62,000 nucleotides of DNA from Gnetum montanum (GCA_015680685.1 MNCI01022611.1:1352903-1414902); one strand, 5' to 3'; numbered from the stretch's first letter, positions 47,968-59,469 are shown. Notes: generated by a model not told the origin, from the letters alone. Numbers and translations are program-made.

Positions 47968-48141
47968 GATTTCCCAATTTTGTGTCTTGTAATATTGTAA
48001 AACATCACTGTGGCATGAAAGATCCAATTTATGTATTTCTTTAAGTCAATTAATAACCCCATACCTTTCTAATTTTTTGTAAAGAACTTGTTCCTTATTT
48101 TGTTTAACTTGAGTACAAGTTTTCATTTAGTCATGGGGGTA

Positions 48142-49031
48142 TGATGAGTCATGTTATGTAGGGTCATGATATTGGATATTCAATATTGGGGCTGTGATGT
48201 CGAGTATATGATATCGGGGCACAACCTTTGATGTCAAACATCTGATATTACCCCTTCTATGCTAGCCTACAAATACCACACTTGGGTGCATAGTTGAGAG
48301 ATAGATTTTGGATAGATTTTAGATAGCTTTTTCATAGATTTTAGAGTAGTTAGAATTTTGTTTTCTAGTGCATGCACATAATGTGATATTAAGTGATTAT
48401 ACAACATTCTTATTCGAGTGTAATGTACTTGGACATGTTACATGACTAGCAATAAAAATTGAGATTACTTTCATCATTGCAAAATCCACTTAGGTTTATT
48501 ATTTCTTTCAATTATTTAATTGTTTACTATTTTCCTTAGTTAATGTTTCCATTTATTAATCTTTATTATTTCTATCATTAAGTAGACTAAGTACAACTAA
48601 TTTTAAGTGCTTAAGTGTAATTACTTGGTAGCCCAGTAGTGTATTGTTTGGTACACCCAGTGATGCATACTTCGTAATCCCAATGGTAGTGATGTGAAGT
48701 CCAAGACATGTATGGATGATTAGGAATAGATATTCATCATACATAGGCTAGTTTAGACTTTACTTTCCATTGTTAATTACCTTAATTAATTAATCTCTTT
48801 ATTATCATTAGGAGAAGCTTAGGGCTAGACAACATTAATCATCATATGCCTCACTCTAGACTAAACCATACATGACAAAGCTACCACTATTCCAAGTGGG
48901 AAGACAATAAACTATGATCAAGGCATAACAATTTAGATGCACAACTAGTTCTATCCATGGAATTCAATTAAATCGTGCTTGAATGCTTGTGATTCATATG
49001 GTTGGACGTAGGGGTACCTCGCCACTCACCA
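48142..49031 (+). repeat. 3' LTR of copy E
   Basis: 890 bp, TGATGAGTCATG to GCCACTCACCA. Palindromic GATATC/GATATT motifs occur at 48166-48256. The TATA position has mutated to TACAAATA (about 48269). Confidence 0.85.
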
Positions 49032-49217
49032 TGCAACATATAAATTTATATCTTAAAGGAGATGTCTATCTTGTTGTAAAAATCTCTCAATGGCCATGAT
49101 TATATAAATCCAAACCTTCATTTTCCTTCATTCCTCCATGTCCAAGCATAGATGACCAAGGGTAGATGAACACGGCTTCTTTAACAATAGTGATTTGTGC
49201 ATTTTTCTTCAAAATTG

Positions 49218-50849
49218 ATGGCCCACAAGAATGTTGAAACATTTAGGTAGCCATCAAGGAAGATCAAGAAGTCCAAGGGAGCTTCCTCTAATGCTGCAGT
49301 CACTTATTCTCCTTAATTTTAATCCATTGAAGCCCAACATCGGTTTGAGGTAACTCAAACCATCTCTACTATCTTTGAACATTCTCTTTGCTTCTAGTAA
49401 CATGGTTAGAAAGAGTTAATAATGTTCTTTCAAGTATTGAACTATGTTTCATTCATTTCCATGAATTTTTGTATGCCTAGAATTCTCATAAGAGAATTCT
49501 ATAGTAACATTGTTATTACAAATGCTTTCATTGGGGCCTTTACTTCCATGGTTGAAGGGATGTTGATTGAGGTTTGACATCAAGTTGTAAATGTAATTCT
49601 TGGAATATCTAATGTTGATGTTCATAGGATCACCATTCATTTCATGACTAACATTTTCAAAAATGGTGTGATTCCTATTTCCCAAGATGAAGTTTTTGAT
49701 GCTTGTTTGGGCAGTCAATGTCTCTATGTAGTGAAAGAATTCTTAGAAGTCAGATGACCTCAGATGCTTCCACCCTCTCTCTTATTGTTCTATATAATAT
49801 TATTGTAAAATGGTTAAGCTATAACTATTTATTGCCAGCCCAAGCATTTGTTCTCTATTTCCTTCTCATTGGACAATGTTTGAACTTGGGTAACCTTCTC
49901 TACCAAGACATGTTGGGTTTGTTCACCAAGAAGAGAATCTATGGGCATTCTCAACTCATTGGTTTGCTAATCTAACAAAGAGGTGTTTCTATTCCTAATA
50001 TGCCTTTGCTTAAAGGCAAGAGGAGTCTTGATAACTATTCAGAAAAGACAAGCTCCATCCATGCTAAAAATGCAAAACTTAGCACCAAGCCTCAAAATCA
50101 AGGAAGAAGGAATCTGCATCACCATCTCAAGCCTCTCCTCAATTGAGAAGGTCTAAATCTATTGGAACTCAGGTGAGACCTTCTCTGAAGAAGCTAATCA
50201 AGCCCTTTGCTCATACTATTGGGATGATTGGCAAGAATCTTTCTTACCTTCAAAGAGAATAGATGCAACTAGAGTACCTCTTTCTCCTAATAGGAAGTAG
50301 TATATGGAGATTACTACTCCCCCCATATCAGATAGTGAGAAGGACTATCTAGCCCCAGCTTAACACTCAATAGCTATTGGACCTTCCTAGGCATATGACT
50401 CAAGAAATGCATCTAATTCAAAGGAGCTTGATGCATCACCGACATGAGTCGAAGGGGATCTTCTTGGTCCCATGCAACCTAGACCTAGTTCTCATCTTCA
50501 TGATGATGCTTCATTGACTTTTGAGTATTAGGTCATGGAGAGAATATTTGGGCCTTCTTCTTAAATGAGACTAGTAGATCCCATCACCTATCAGAGGAGG
50601 GGTACTTCCTCATCTTCTCAATAGGCCTCGTCTCATCCACCTACTTCATCCTAGTTCTAGTTGAAGCTTCATCCTAGGAGGGCTCCAATCCATGTTCCTT
50701 CTTCTAATGATGATGATGATGATCAGCACATTCCTAGCACCAGTGCTAGCACTATTAGTGATGATGATGATGAGGAGACCTACAGACATTCTCGTATAAT
50801 TTTTCCTTTTGATGATGAGTCCAATCAGGCTATTGAGGCTAGTAATTAA
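49218..50849 (+). pseudogene. Putative plant transposon protein-like ORF, eroded (element F)
   Basis: From ATG (next residues AHKNVETFR) the frame is followed to TAA at 50847-50849, about 544 codons, with frameshifts after about codon 175. The N-terminal half reads REFYSNIVITNAF then VILGIS, and later YNYLLPAQAF and YGHSQLIGLLIQQRGV. This order matches the plant 'putative transposon protein' domain: a REFYAN-like motif, an LG-like motif, then a PYG.LI..L..GV-like motif. A basic then Ser/Asp-rich acidic tail ends the product (DDDDDQ, SDDDDEE, 50705-50790). Early stops are mostly TAG/TAA at Gln positions. It is cargo in a copia-type LTR element, unlike ORF2, which sits in a gypsy-type one. Confidence 0.65.
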
Positions 50850-51240
50850 AGTCCTTAATGGATCCCTCCTTTTTGGTGATGTCCAAAAAGGAAAAGAATT
50901 TTTGGCTATTTTTTGAACTATCTTGTGGATAATATACATTTGTATATTGTTGACGGTGACAATATGTTATGGCTACTATATGTGATATGCCCTTTGTATA
51001 TGGATTCATCAACTATGTTATAGAGATAGGTTAGCCCTTAGATAGTTCGTGGAACTCTCTTACTTCTTTTTGAGCCTATTGTCTTGAGCTCTTACATTTT
51101 AACCTTAGTGATACCCTTTGGTAGCCATTGGAACTTATACATCTTATGTGTTTTTACTACTTATTGCTATTCAAATTTTATGCCTTAATATTTACTAACC
51201 CATTTTCTTAAGTTTTGGACATCACCAAAAAGTAGGAGAT

Positions 51241-52314
51241 TGTTGACCTTTTGGTATGTTAAAACCTTAAGGAAAATGAAGAAAATAGAATGTTTGTAGT
51301 GGATAATATTTTTGTAGGACATGAACAAAAAATTCACAATGAGAATTAAGAACTTAAGAAAACAAGATTTATGATGAGATGTTGAAATGAAGACTACATG
51401 GACAAGATGAGAGTGTGAATGAAAATGAAGGCTACAAATCAAATGAAGATGCTCCAAGGACTGGAAAGAAGATAAATTGATAGGAGAAAGCCTCATAATT
51501 CAAAGCTCAAAAGTTGAAGAGACATCTATGAAAAATAGTAGACATCTCCCTATAGATGTCCCACTATAGACATTCCATCTATTAGTGAGACATCCCTCCT
51601 AAATTAAGACCAATCTCAATTAGATGTTTCAACTTCAAAGTAGACATCTCTACTAGCCATTTGGTTTTCATTGCATGAATTCCAAGAAGTTTTCAGAAAC
51701 TTCAATATTATAAGATGATATCAAAATCTTGAGACTTGTGCAAGCTCTCTTCACATTCAAGCTCCTCATTATCTATTCTATGTAATTCTATTCTTACTTC
51801 TCATTGCAACATCATTTACTTAATTGTAATTTGTATTAAGCTTCAAGTACAAGGACTTGTAAATTTAGTTACATTCTTTTTTTGTTCTTTCCTATCTTTC
51901 TTATAGCCTTGTACAATTGATGTGATTCTTACAAGAAGACATCCATATTGAGCTTGTCAGGATCCTATAGGATTCAATGGTTTTGAAACATCAAAACACT
52001 CTAGAGAGAAGCTCAATTTTGTAAAGGTTTTGGGATCCTTAAAAAACCACATTTGAGTTTCCCAAGACCTTGTGGAGTTAAGTGGTTTCGTAGCGATGAA
52101 ACACTCTAGAGTAGCTCTCAAAGCTTATATAGGGTGTGGTGCCCTTCAAATCATATTTTTAAAAGAAACAATATCTAGAGGTATGCAAAGATTCTACCCT
52201 TTGAGTGTGGACATCCCCAAGTTGGGGAACCATGTAAAACTTGGTATGTTCATGTGACTAGTGCAATTTTAGTTGGGGAACTTATTTAATCCTCCTTCTA
52301 GTTCTTGATCCTCA
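51241..52314 (+). repeat. 3' LTR of element F (copia family)
   Basis: 1074 bp, TGTTGACC...GATCCTCA, homologous to 42423-43597 on the other strand. GACATCT/AGATGTC form a perfect 7-bp-arm dyad (51541-51560), with more copies at 51520-51660. Confidence 0.85.
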
Positions 52315-52445
52315 ATATTAGTAGCATGAAATGTTCTAAATTAAGTGAAGAAATAATTAAATATAAAAAACACATTAGATATTTCAAGAGGTAAAATCAC
52401 TTTAAAATAATTGCAAAAATGGAGGATTTTTAAAATGGAATTTTA
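52315..52445. other. Spacer
   Basis: Short AT-rich stretch with no recognised feature between two LTR copies. Confidence 0.4.
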
Positions 52446-53286
52446 TACTAGAAATAATGTCAATGTATGGCCTCCTAACTTCTCCATATCCATTTTCTTT
52501 AATGTTGAGTAGAGGATAAAGTAATGATAGTCTTCATTTTAATGTTGGTATGTTTACTTTAATGTATTAGAAGGGGCCTTAAAAGATTAGGGATCAAGAA
52601 AATTACTAAAAAGTAACATCAAGGGGTCAATAGCCTTCATGTGTGGTCCATGTTCTAAGAGGTAAAATCCTTCATAAAAAAGAATAAATAGGATCAAAAC
52701 CCTTTCACTGTAACTTATCTTTTCATTATGAGTTAGAATGAATAAAAGTTCTTCCCTCCTTTAATTTTTAAGTGCTCTTGAGCAAGCTTTGTGTACTTGG
52801 GAAATCTCTCTTAGCTACTTCCCATTTTCTTTTTTACATTCTTATAGCATGGATTTCACATCTTGAGGAGTGAGTCTCCATTTCATGGATTCTTTTTTCA
52901 AGTTCTCACATACTTCTCTCTCCAAATATCTTTCATGTTATATATTATCATAGGCTTCTTACATGCATCTTCAAATATCATATTATTTCAAGTTTTTTGA
53001 AGTTAATTACATATGTTTTCATGCATCTAATGAAGTATTAAAGAATCTAGAAGTGGTTTTATTCTTTATTTCATGGGATTCACTCCCAATGTATATATTT
53101 AAGCTAATATCTCTCTTGTTTCATGTTCATATTAAAGGGTTTCAGTCCCTTTCATGTTAAGTTAATGTAAAATCTAATAAATCTCTTTACATGAGTTTAT
53201 TTCAATCTTCTCTATCTTATCTAAGACATCTTTCATGGTTTTTTTAAGTTTCCAAGGCATTTAAAGTCATCTGAGTGAGAATTTTA
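52446..53286 (+). repeat. Copia-type LTR (family I), left copy
   Basis: Homologous to 61627-62000: shared TTTAATGTTGA, GTAATG.TAGTCTT, TTACTTTAATGTATTAG and AGCCTTCATGT in order. The start is TACTAGAAAT where the other copy has TGTTAGAAAT. The right end is uncertain because the gypsy element starts at 53287. It may be the 5' LTR of the copia element whose pol lies at 59470-61600. Confidence 0.6.
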
Positions 53287-54154
53287 TGTAGGGACATCTC
53301 TTCCAACTCCCTTGTTCTTCCCTACATTTTTAAATAGGTTTTGATCTTGAGAGAGATGTCTTGGAAGTTCAGTGAACATATTGATCATTGAGACTGGAGG
53401 ATTGATAGTGGAACATATTAAGTTTAGGTGGGACATCTTGATTATGGTGGAACATCCCAAATATAAGTGGGATGTTCCAAGTATTCGTGGGACATCCCAG
53501 CCACATGCCATATTGATAGTAGATATTTGGAGGTTCCAGGAGACATCATAGACAGTGAGGAAAAAACTTCAACATGGTAGTTTTGGTTGGAAATCATCTA
53601 AAAGACTCCATATTTTTGTGGGAAATATCTAGGAAGGAAGATAGAAAGATTTCTAGGATTTTGGATCTTTATAATTATGTATGTATCCATCCATGTAGAA
53701 GAGGGAGGACATCTATGTACAAGAGTGAGAGAAAATGCTCTTGAGAGTGGAGGGCTGAGAATGAGAGATTGGGTAAGCACACTAGGTCAATGAAATTGGT
53801 GCTTGTAGCTTCAAGATTATATGTGATGTATTGATCTATGTATTTTATTCTCTTTTATCTCACTTGTGAGTTGAGATCTCAATCTCAAGTTATGGGAGAG
53901 ATTTCTATTAGTTGTATCTTGCATTGAGAATAGCCATTGTGTGGTTGTAGAGCATCATGCTCTACAATATTGTTTGAGAGGGATAAGTTTTGGATGTTTG
54001 TGGATTGTGTGAATACTATTGTAATCTTCTAATAAATTAATTGAAGATAGCTTTTTTTCTTCCTTTCTAGTAAAAATTTTTATCTTTGCATAATATTTGG
54101 ATTTAGTGTGTTAAAGGTGACTTAATTATTGGAATGAACCTACTCCAGAGTTAT
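53287..54154 (+). repeat. 5' LTR (gypsy, GGGACATCCC family)
   Basis: Starts TGTAGGG. A perfect inverted repeat with 12-bp arms, TGGAACATCCCA/TGGGATGTTCCA and 8-nt loop, lies at 53448-53479, then GGGACATCCC at 53489-53498. The end is set next to the primer site but lacks a clear CA. Confidence 0.8.
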
Positions 54155-54166
54155 TGGTATCAGAGC
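54155..54166 (+). promoter_or_regulatory. Primer-binding site (initiator tRNA-Met)
   Basis: TGGTATCAGAGC, a perfect match to the standard initiator-tRNA-Met site, at the LTR edge. Confidence 0.92.
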
Positions 54167-54257
54167 ATATTTTTATTATTTCTTGGATTTTGGTTGAGGA
54201 TTTTATCAATTTTAGATTACATCTGAGAAGAAATAGGTGTAAGCACTAAATCCAAAC

Positions 54258-55500
54258 ATGAAGAGCATGAAGTCTGCCTTCCATATGATGGTTGCTTAAT
54301 TAGATGAAATCAGTGCAAAGGTAGATAGAAATAATGATCTCACCCATATTTTGACACACAAAGATAAAGATCATGTACATTTAGATGAAGAAGTTTCATA
54401 GCTAGGTTGAGATGGAGTGGATGAAGAGGAAGGTCAATCTAGCTATAAGAGTGTAGGAAATCATTAGCCAAGGATTTCAATGAGAGGAAATCCTATACCA
54501 TATATGAGAAATCCAAGGGCTCCACTAACATTCAATACTTCTTCAATAGAGCTTGATGATGAAGATGAGGCAAGACTTGCAAGAGCATTTAGAAATACTT
54601 CAAGACTTCAATACATAGCGTTAAAGAATTTCAATGGTATAGATGGCACCAATGCTTTTGCAAGTTGGCTAAAGGTACTTGAGAAATATTTTCAGTTGGA
54701 AGAGACACCAAATAAATTGAGGAGACCTATTTTTGAATGTAGATTAGAAGATATGACTTCTACTTGGTAGAAAAAGGAGTCTTAGGATTCTAAAAAATAA
54801 AATGGTCAACCTATCAGAGATTGGGATATGATGAGATATAGGTTGAAGAAAGAATTTGAGCAGTCTTATCAAAGATAAGAAACCATTATAAAGTTGAAAT
54901 TCCTAGGGCAAGGTAATAAGGCTGTGAAAGAATTCTACATTGAATTTTGTAATCTATTCCATCAAACTAAGGTAAACTAGGAGGACTATGAGTAAGCTTT
55001 AATCTTTTTAGAAAGTCGTAAAATGATGTACTAACAAGAGTTGTCCTTTTATGAGCCACAAAATCTTGATGAGGCTTATGATTAGATGCTCAAGGCTTAG
55101 AAGAAATTAGATGGATTTGGAAATAGGAGCAAAAAAACTTCTAAGAGGAACAGGAAGGGATCTAGATTTAAGAAGAGATCTAAGTCCAAATCTAAAGACA
55201 AGAAGGATAGCTAAGATAAGAAGACTGAAAGAGTTAATAAGAAGGATAAACCGAAGAAGGACTAAGGCAAGGGAGGCAAGGGTCAAGACAACAGCTCATC
55301 AAAACTATAGTGCTTCAAATGTGGAGAGTGGGAACATAAGCATTAGGAATGTTCACTTCATAATAAAGCCAAGGGAAAATATGTGCAAACCATGGAGGTG
55401 GAGGATACATTAGGCCAAGATCTTCAGAGAGGTAATCCTAATGCTCCAAAAATAGAGGATGTTTCAAAATTAAATTCTTGTGCATTCATGAGGAATGTCA
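54258..55500 (+). pseudogene. gag of the RT-less gypsy element, frame kept but stop-ridden
   Basis: From ATG 54258 one frame covers the retrotransposon gag domain (LKNFNGIDG, ASWLKVLEKYFQL), a Lys/Arg-rich stretch (55120-55260) and a zinc knuckle CFKCGEWEHKH*EC at about 55309-55350. The knuckle has the normal CX2CX4HX4C spacing. The frame continues without a shift into protease to about 55680. By my count it holds 17 stops (9 TAG, 7 TAA, 1 TGA), and all but two sit where Gln is expected from the flanking pattern. One TAG replaces Trp and the TGA probably Arg. Confidence 0.85.
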
Positions 55501-55980
55501 ATAAAGGAGATCATCCTAATAGGAAATTGTTGTTTCAAATTGGGGCCATTTGTTTACTTAGTGGGAAATGGATTCATGTTTTGATTGATGGAGGAGCCCA
55601 AGAAAGTATTATTTATTCTAGGCTAATTTCTAGATTTGGTTTGGTAACTAATCCTCATCCTAGATCCTATAAGGTGCATTGATTATCTATATATTTTTTC
55701 TCCAAAATGTGAGAAAATAATATACTTTGAAATTTAAAGTTGAAATTTTTCATGATGTTATGAAGTGTGATGTGCTTCCAATAGATTGTGCTAATGAAAG
55801 TTTTGGTAGACCTTGGAATTTTGACAATGGTGCTCAGTTTGATGTAGCAAGAAATATGAGGAGTGTAGTTAGACTTGAGGGAATTCATAATTTGATTCCT
55901 ATTATAGCTAAACAAGTGAGGAAGCAAAGCCCACTTAATGTTTTCTTAATCCTTTTATAAGAGAGAAAATATATTAAGGA
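55501..55980 (+). pseudogene. Aspartic protease and following segment (gypsy)
   Basis: HVLIDGGAQESII (about 55578-55616) is the active-site region with D-G-G-A instead of the usual D-[ST]-G-A. A downstream block CDVLPIDC, SFGRPWNFDNGA (55770-55830) matches the segment that follows protease in plant gypsy elements. A frameshift lies near 55690. Confidence 0.8.
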
Positions 55981-57150
55981 ACATGATGAAACTGCTTTTG
56001 TTTTTATCGTTGTAATAATAGTTGCTACTAACCATGATGATGTGCAACTTGAAATTCATATATATGTGCTAGGATTGAAGGATAAATTTCCAAAGGTATT
56101 CAAGAAAGAAGATGAAAGGTTTGGTGAAGTAGAGATCAATGAGAAAAGGAGTTCTCAAGCATCTCTTATTAAGCAAGGAAGTGCTTAATACTTAAAATTT
56201 TTAAAAGAGGAAACCAAGAACTTCATCAAAGAGACTAAGAGATCTTCATAGTTCAATATGGTATATGTGGTTGATCAAGAAGAGTTCCTACCTCATAAGT
56301 TATGGGAGGTAAAAGATCAAGGGAAAAGAAGTGGAAAGGATCAAGGGACTTCTTCAAGAAGAATCAAGAGCATCACTAAAGGGTTTGAAACTTATTCTTT
56401 ATGCAATGGTTCTATACATTTTGACAAGGGAAAGAAGATTCTTTGCCAAGTTGAGGCTATCTCATGGGAGATAGGTGAGCCTTCTAGATAAGGTATGTGG
56501 AAGAATGATTACCTGGGTGATGGATCTGATGTTCAAGTCATGGGGGGGTGTGTGGGGGGGTGGCGGGCTCGGGGAGTATTTACCTTTTGATTTGGTACCT
56601 CCAAAGTGGGTTGTAGAAGCTATGGATGATTTCTTAAAAGAGGAGAAATCATCAAAGTTGGAGACTTTTATGTGTAATCTTGAAGCTTTAAGCTTTGATG
56701 AGATTAGATAGCCATATGTTAAAGATCAAGTTGAACTAAAGATGAATAAGAGAAGCCATCAAAAGGTAATTGAGTCTAAGCTTTACCTTGTAGATGGTAG
56801 TAATATCTCTTATGTGCAACCTAGTATGTTGGATTCTCGGTTTTCACTTGAACTTGACAATGGTTTGTTCCATTGCAAAGATGAACATCATGATCATTTT
56901 GGTGATTGTGATGAATTTTTGAGTTATATTATACATGATGGAAGCAATGTAACTTTGGATGCCATTGTTAGTAAAAGCAAGAATAATAATGGTAATTTTC
57001 ATAATGATTATGACTATAGGAGTATTCACTATGATAAGATCCTAATTGATGTTAATATGGACAATAATAGCAATGAAATTGATTATCTTGGCTATGAAAT
57101 ATATGGACAATGTGAAGGTAATCTACATTGTGAGTTTGATGGTGGAGGAA
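55981..57150 (+). other. Unrecognised coding-like segment where RT/RNase H should be
   Basis: Between protease and integrase about 1.2 kb show no RT motif. It contains short open pieces (56258-56491, 56475-56711). One intact 195-codon frame (56742-57329) has a first part, to about 57150, rich in Asp, Asn, His and Ser (DEHHDHFGDCDEF, NMDNNSNEIDY), with no family I can name. Its last about 55 codons run directly into integrase sequence. A G-rich tract interrupts at 56542-56574. It could be acquired sequence or pol diverged beyond recognition. Confidence 0.6.
56542..56574 (+). other. G-rich tract with quadruplex potential
   Basis: Runs of 7, 7, 3 and 4 G separated by short T/G/C-containing loops, in AT-rich DNA at the edge of the unrecognised segment of the RT-less gypsy element. 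Similar in composition to 1-25. Confidence 0.65.
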
Positions 57151-57835
57151 GAATGAGTAAGAGAATTTTCAACACCAAGATGAAGAATGTTGAGTTTTTG
57201 TATGATAAGGCTTTTCATGTTGCTATTGGCAAAAACCCATTTGAGATGAACTATGGGTTTTGCCCAAAGATGGTGGACACTTTGAAGAGCTTTGATGGTG
57301 AAGCTAAACTTAGTGTTAATTTTGTATAAGAGATGAGGGATCTACACAAGTAAAATCAAATCTTAAGAAGAAGGCTAAAGAGAGAGTCCTCAAGAGGAAT
57401 GATGGTAAGTAGAAGCCTAATTTTGTTGTTGGTGACTTGGTTTGGATGCACTTGAAGAAGAAGTGGTTGAGAGGTGTTAACTTCTTCAAGTTGAAAACCA
57501 CGAAGATAAGGCCTTTCAAAATCAAGGCTAAAGTTAATGATCATGCTTTTGAGATTAATTTACCAAATGATGTTGGTATGTCTTTTGTGTTTAATGTTTT
57601 AGATCTTGTGTACTATCATGGACCAACTAATGAAGAGATCATACAAGGTAGCATTAATGAATTGAATGGGGCTATTGATTAGTCCAAGCCTTTGATGGAA
57701 AGGAAGGAAAGTGTACTTAAGTGCAAGGAAGCTTTTTGCACTCAAGAAGTCAAAAGGCATGAATACTTGATCCATTGGAAGGATCAATGCATTGATGATG
57801 TTGTATGGGTTCATGAGACCAAACTTGCACAGTAA
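57151..57835 (+). pseudogene. Integrase C-terminus with chromodomain-like tail (gypsy)
   Basis: EFLYDKAFHVAIGKNPFE (57190-57245) is the end of the integrase core. FVVGDLVWMHLKK (57422-57460) starts the SH3-like module, which continues with RPFKIKAKVND and EINLPNDVG (57508-57576). EYLIHWKDQCIDDVVWVHE (57761-57817) is the chromodomain-like tail. The tail is close to that of element G, so both belong to one chromodomain-bearing gypsy group. The segment is broken by stops and a frameshift near 57335. Confidence 0.8.
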
Positions 57836-57900
57836 GGGATCACTTTCACCCTTACTCCATTATTTACCTAAGTTTAGTTTTTGAAGGGTGGGAGAGCTAG

Positions 57901-58818
57901 TGTAGGGCCACCTCTTCCAAATCCCTTGTTCTTTCCTACATTTTGTTTTTGCAAGTTTTAGGCTTAAGGAAGATGTATTATAATTCCATTAAACATCTTG
58001 ATAAGGATGGAGGATTGACAATGGAATGTCCCAAGTTCAAGTCAAATGTCTTGGCCAGGAGTAGTCTTCTTAGGTGGGATGTCTAGATTATGGTGGGACA
58101 TCCTATGTGGAACATCCCAAATGTAAATGGAACATTCTAAGTATTGGTGGACATCCTAGTCACATGCCTTATTGATAGAAGATGTATAGATATTTCATGA
58201 GATGTCCCAAATGGTGAGGAAAAAGCTCCAACATGGTAGTTTCAATGGGGAAACATTCGAACGATTTTAGATCCTTGTGGAAAAAATATAGGAAGGTAAA
58301 TTGAAAGATTTCTAGGATTTTGAATCTCTATAATTATGTATGTATCCATCCATGTAAAAGAAGAAGAAGGGCATCTATGCACAAGAATGAGAGAAAATGC
58401 CCTCACGAGTGGAGAGCTAAGCAATAGATATTGGGTGAGTACATTGGATGAGTAAAATTGGTGATTGCAAATCCAAGATCAGCTATGATGTGTCGATCTA
58501 TGTGTTATATTTTTTTGTATCTCACTTTTGAGTTGAGATCTTAGTCCTAAGTTATGGAAGAGATTTCTATTGGTTGTGTCTTACATTGAGAATAGACATT
58601 GTGTGGTTGTAGAGCCTCATGCTCTACAATATTTTTTTAGTGTGATAGGTTTTAATGCTTGTAAGTTGTGTGAACCCTATTGTAATATTCTAATAAATTA
58701 CTTGAAGATAGTGAGTTTTTTTTTTGTTTTCTAGCAAAATTTTTTATCTTTACATAATATTTGTATTTAGCGCACTAAAGGTAATTTAATTATCGGAGTG
58801 AACCTACTCTATAATTCA
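57901..58818 (+). repeat. 3' LTR of the RT-less gypsy element
   Basis: Starts TGTAGGG after a purine-rich stretch (GAAGGGTGGGAGAGCTAG, 57883-57900). It keeps degraded GGGACATCC motifs at 58075-58150. The 3' end is approximate. Confidence 0.8.
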
Positions 58819-59469
58819 AGAAGTTCGTGCTTGCTTGGTAGGTCTTGTGCACTTTTCACACTTTTGTTTTATTGAAGTTTTAATATAAATTTCTTAATTC
58901 AAGCTTGGCTCAACATGTTTAGAGATTTTGGAACATGTTTCTAGTCTTTGTTGTCAAGTCTGAGTTGTCATATTACCTAGATTGTTTTCAAAACGTTTTT
59001 CTTTATCATTATCTACTTTTTTTAGAAAAATGAATTTACCATGACTCATAGTAAACACAACAGTATTTCAAGGTATGTTCATCCTCATCATAATTCATGT
59101 GAAGTGACCATGACTTGTAGTCTAGCTCCATGACTCATGGTTCACTCATGGGACCAAATTTAAAGTATATGAGATATCATGAAGGCTAGAACATTCAGCA
59201 TGATCTAACAAAACTTATGATCAACTTGTGGTTTATATAAATTTATTTTATTCTTTATTTTTATAGCTCACAATCCATGGTGGGCTTGTGTTATTATAGT
59301 ATGACTTAACCATGACTCATGGTTAGTCACCATGATCCATGGTAAAATATCATAACTCATGAAATTGTATATTACAACTATTTTATCACTCATGGTCTAC
59401 TTATAAAGTAGAAGTCATAGAGGAGGTGAATTTATAAATTATTATTTTGATGAATTTTATAAATATCAT
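58819..59469. other. Non-coding stretch with ACCATGA/TCATGGT dyads
   Basis: No gene. At 59038-59343 the dyad ACCATGACTCATGGT and variants recur: 59038-59052 (one mismatch), about 59128-59142, 59309-59323 (perfect; 8-bp arms including flanks) and ACCATGATCCATGGT at 59329-59343. The same motif lies at 8227-8241. Confidence 0.7.

Larger units (their letters stand above)
44780..49031 (+). mobile_element. Athila-like non-autonomous element, 3' portion (copy E)
   Basis: Homology to copy B starts in the spacer before ORF2 (near 44780), continues through ORF2 and a polypurine tract (TCATGGGGGTA, 48131-48141) and ends with the 3' LTR. Gag and the 5' LTR are missing. Confidence 0.85.
49032..52314 (+). 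mobile_element. Copia-LTR element with transposon-protein ORF, 3' portion (F)
   Basis: An internal region with one long eroded ORF, a purine-rich stretch (AAAAGTAGGAGAT, 51228-51240) and a 3' LTR homologous to those of the gag-only copia element. The 5' half is missing; copy E abuts it at 49031. No RT or integrase is seen. Confidence 0.75.
53287..58818 (+). mobile_element. Ty3/gypsy element lacking RT, with an unrecognised ORF in its place
   Basis: Two direct LTRs (53287-54154, 57901-58818), a perfect initiator-Met primer site (54155-54166), gag, protease, a non-RT segment and the integrase C-terminus with chromodomain-like tail. I found no convincing 5-bp target duplication, so the outer ends are approximate. 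With RT, RNase H and most of integrase missing it could not move on its own. Confidence 0.8.

Noticed and set aside
53448-53479. Rho-independent-like terminator or miRNA precursor
   Set aside because: The hairpin is a dyad within an LTR cluster of like motifs, without a U tract, and far shorter than plant miRNA stems.
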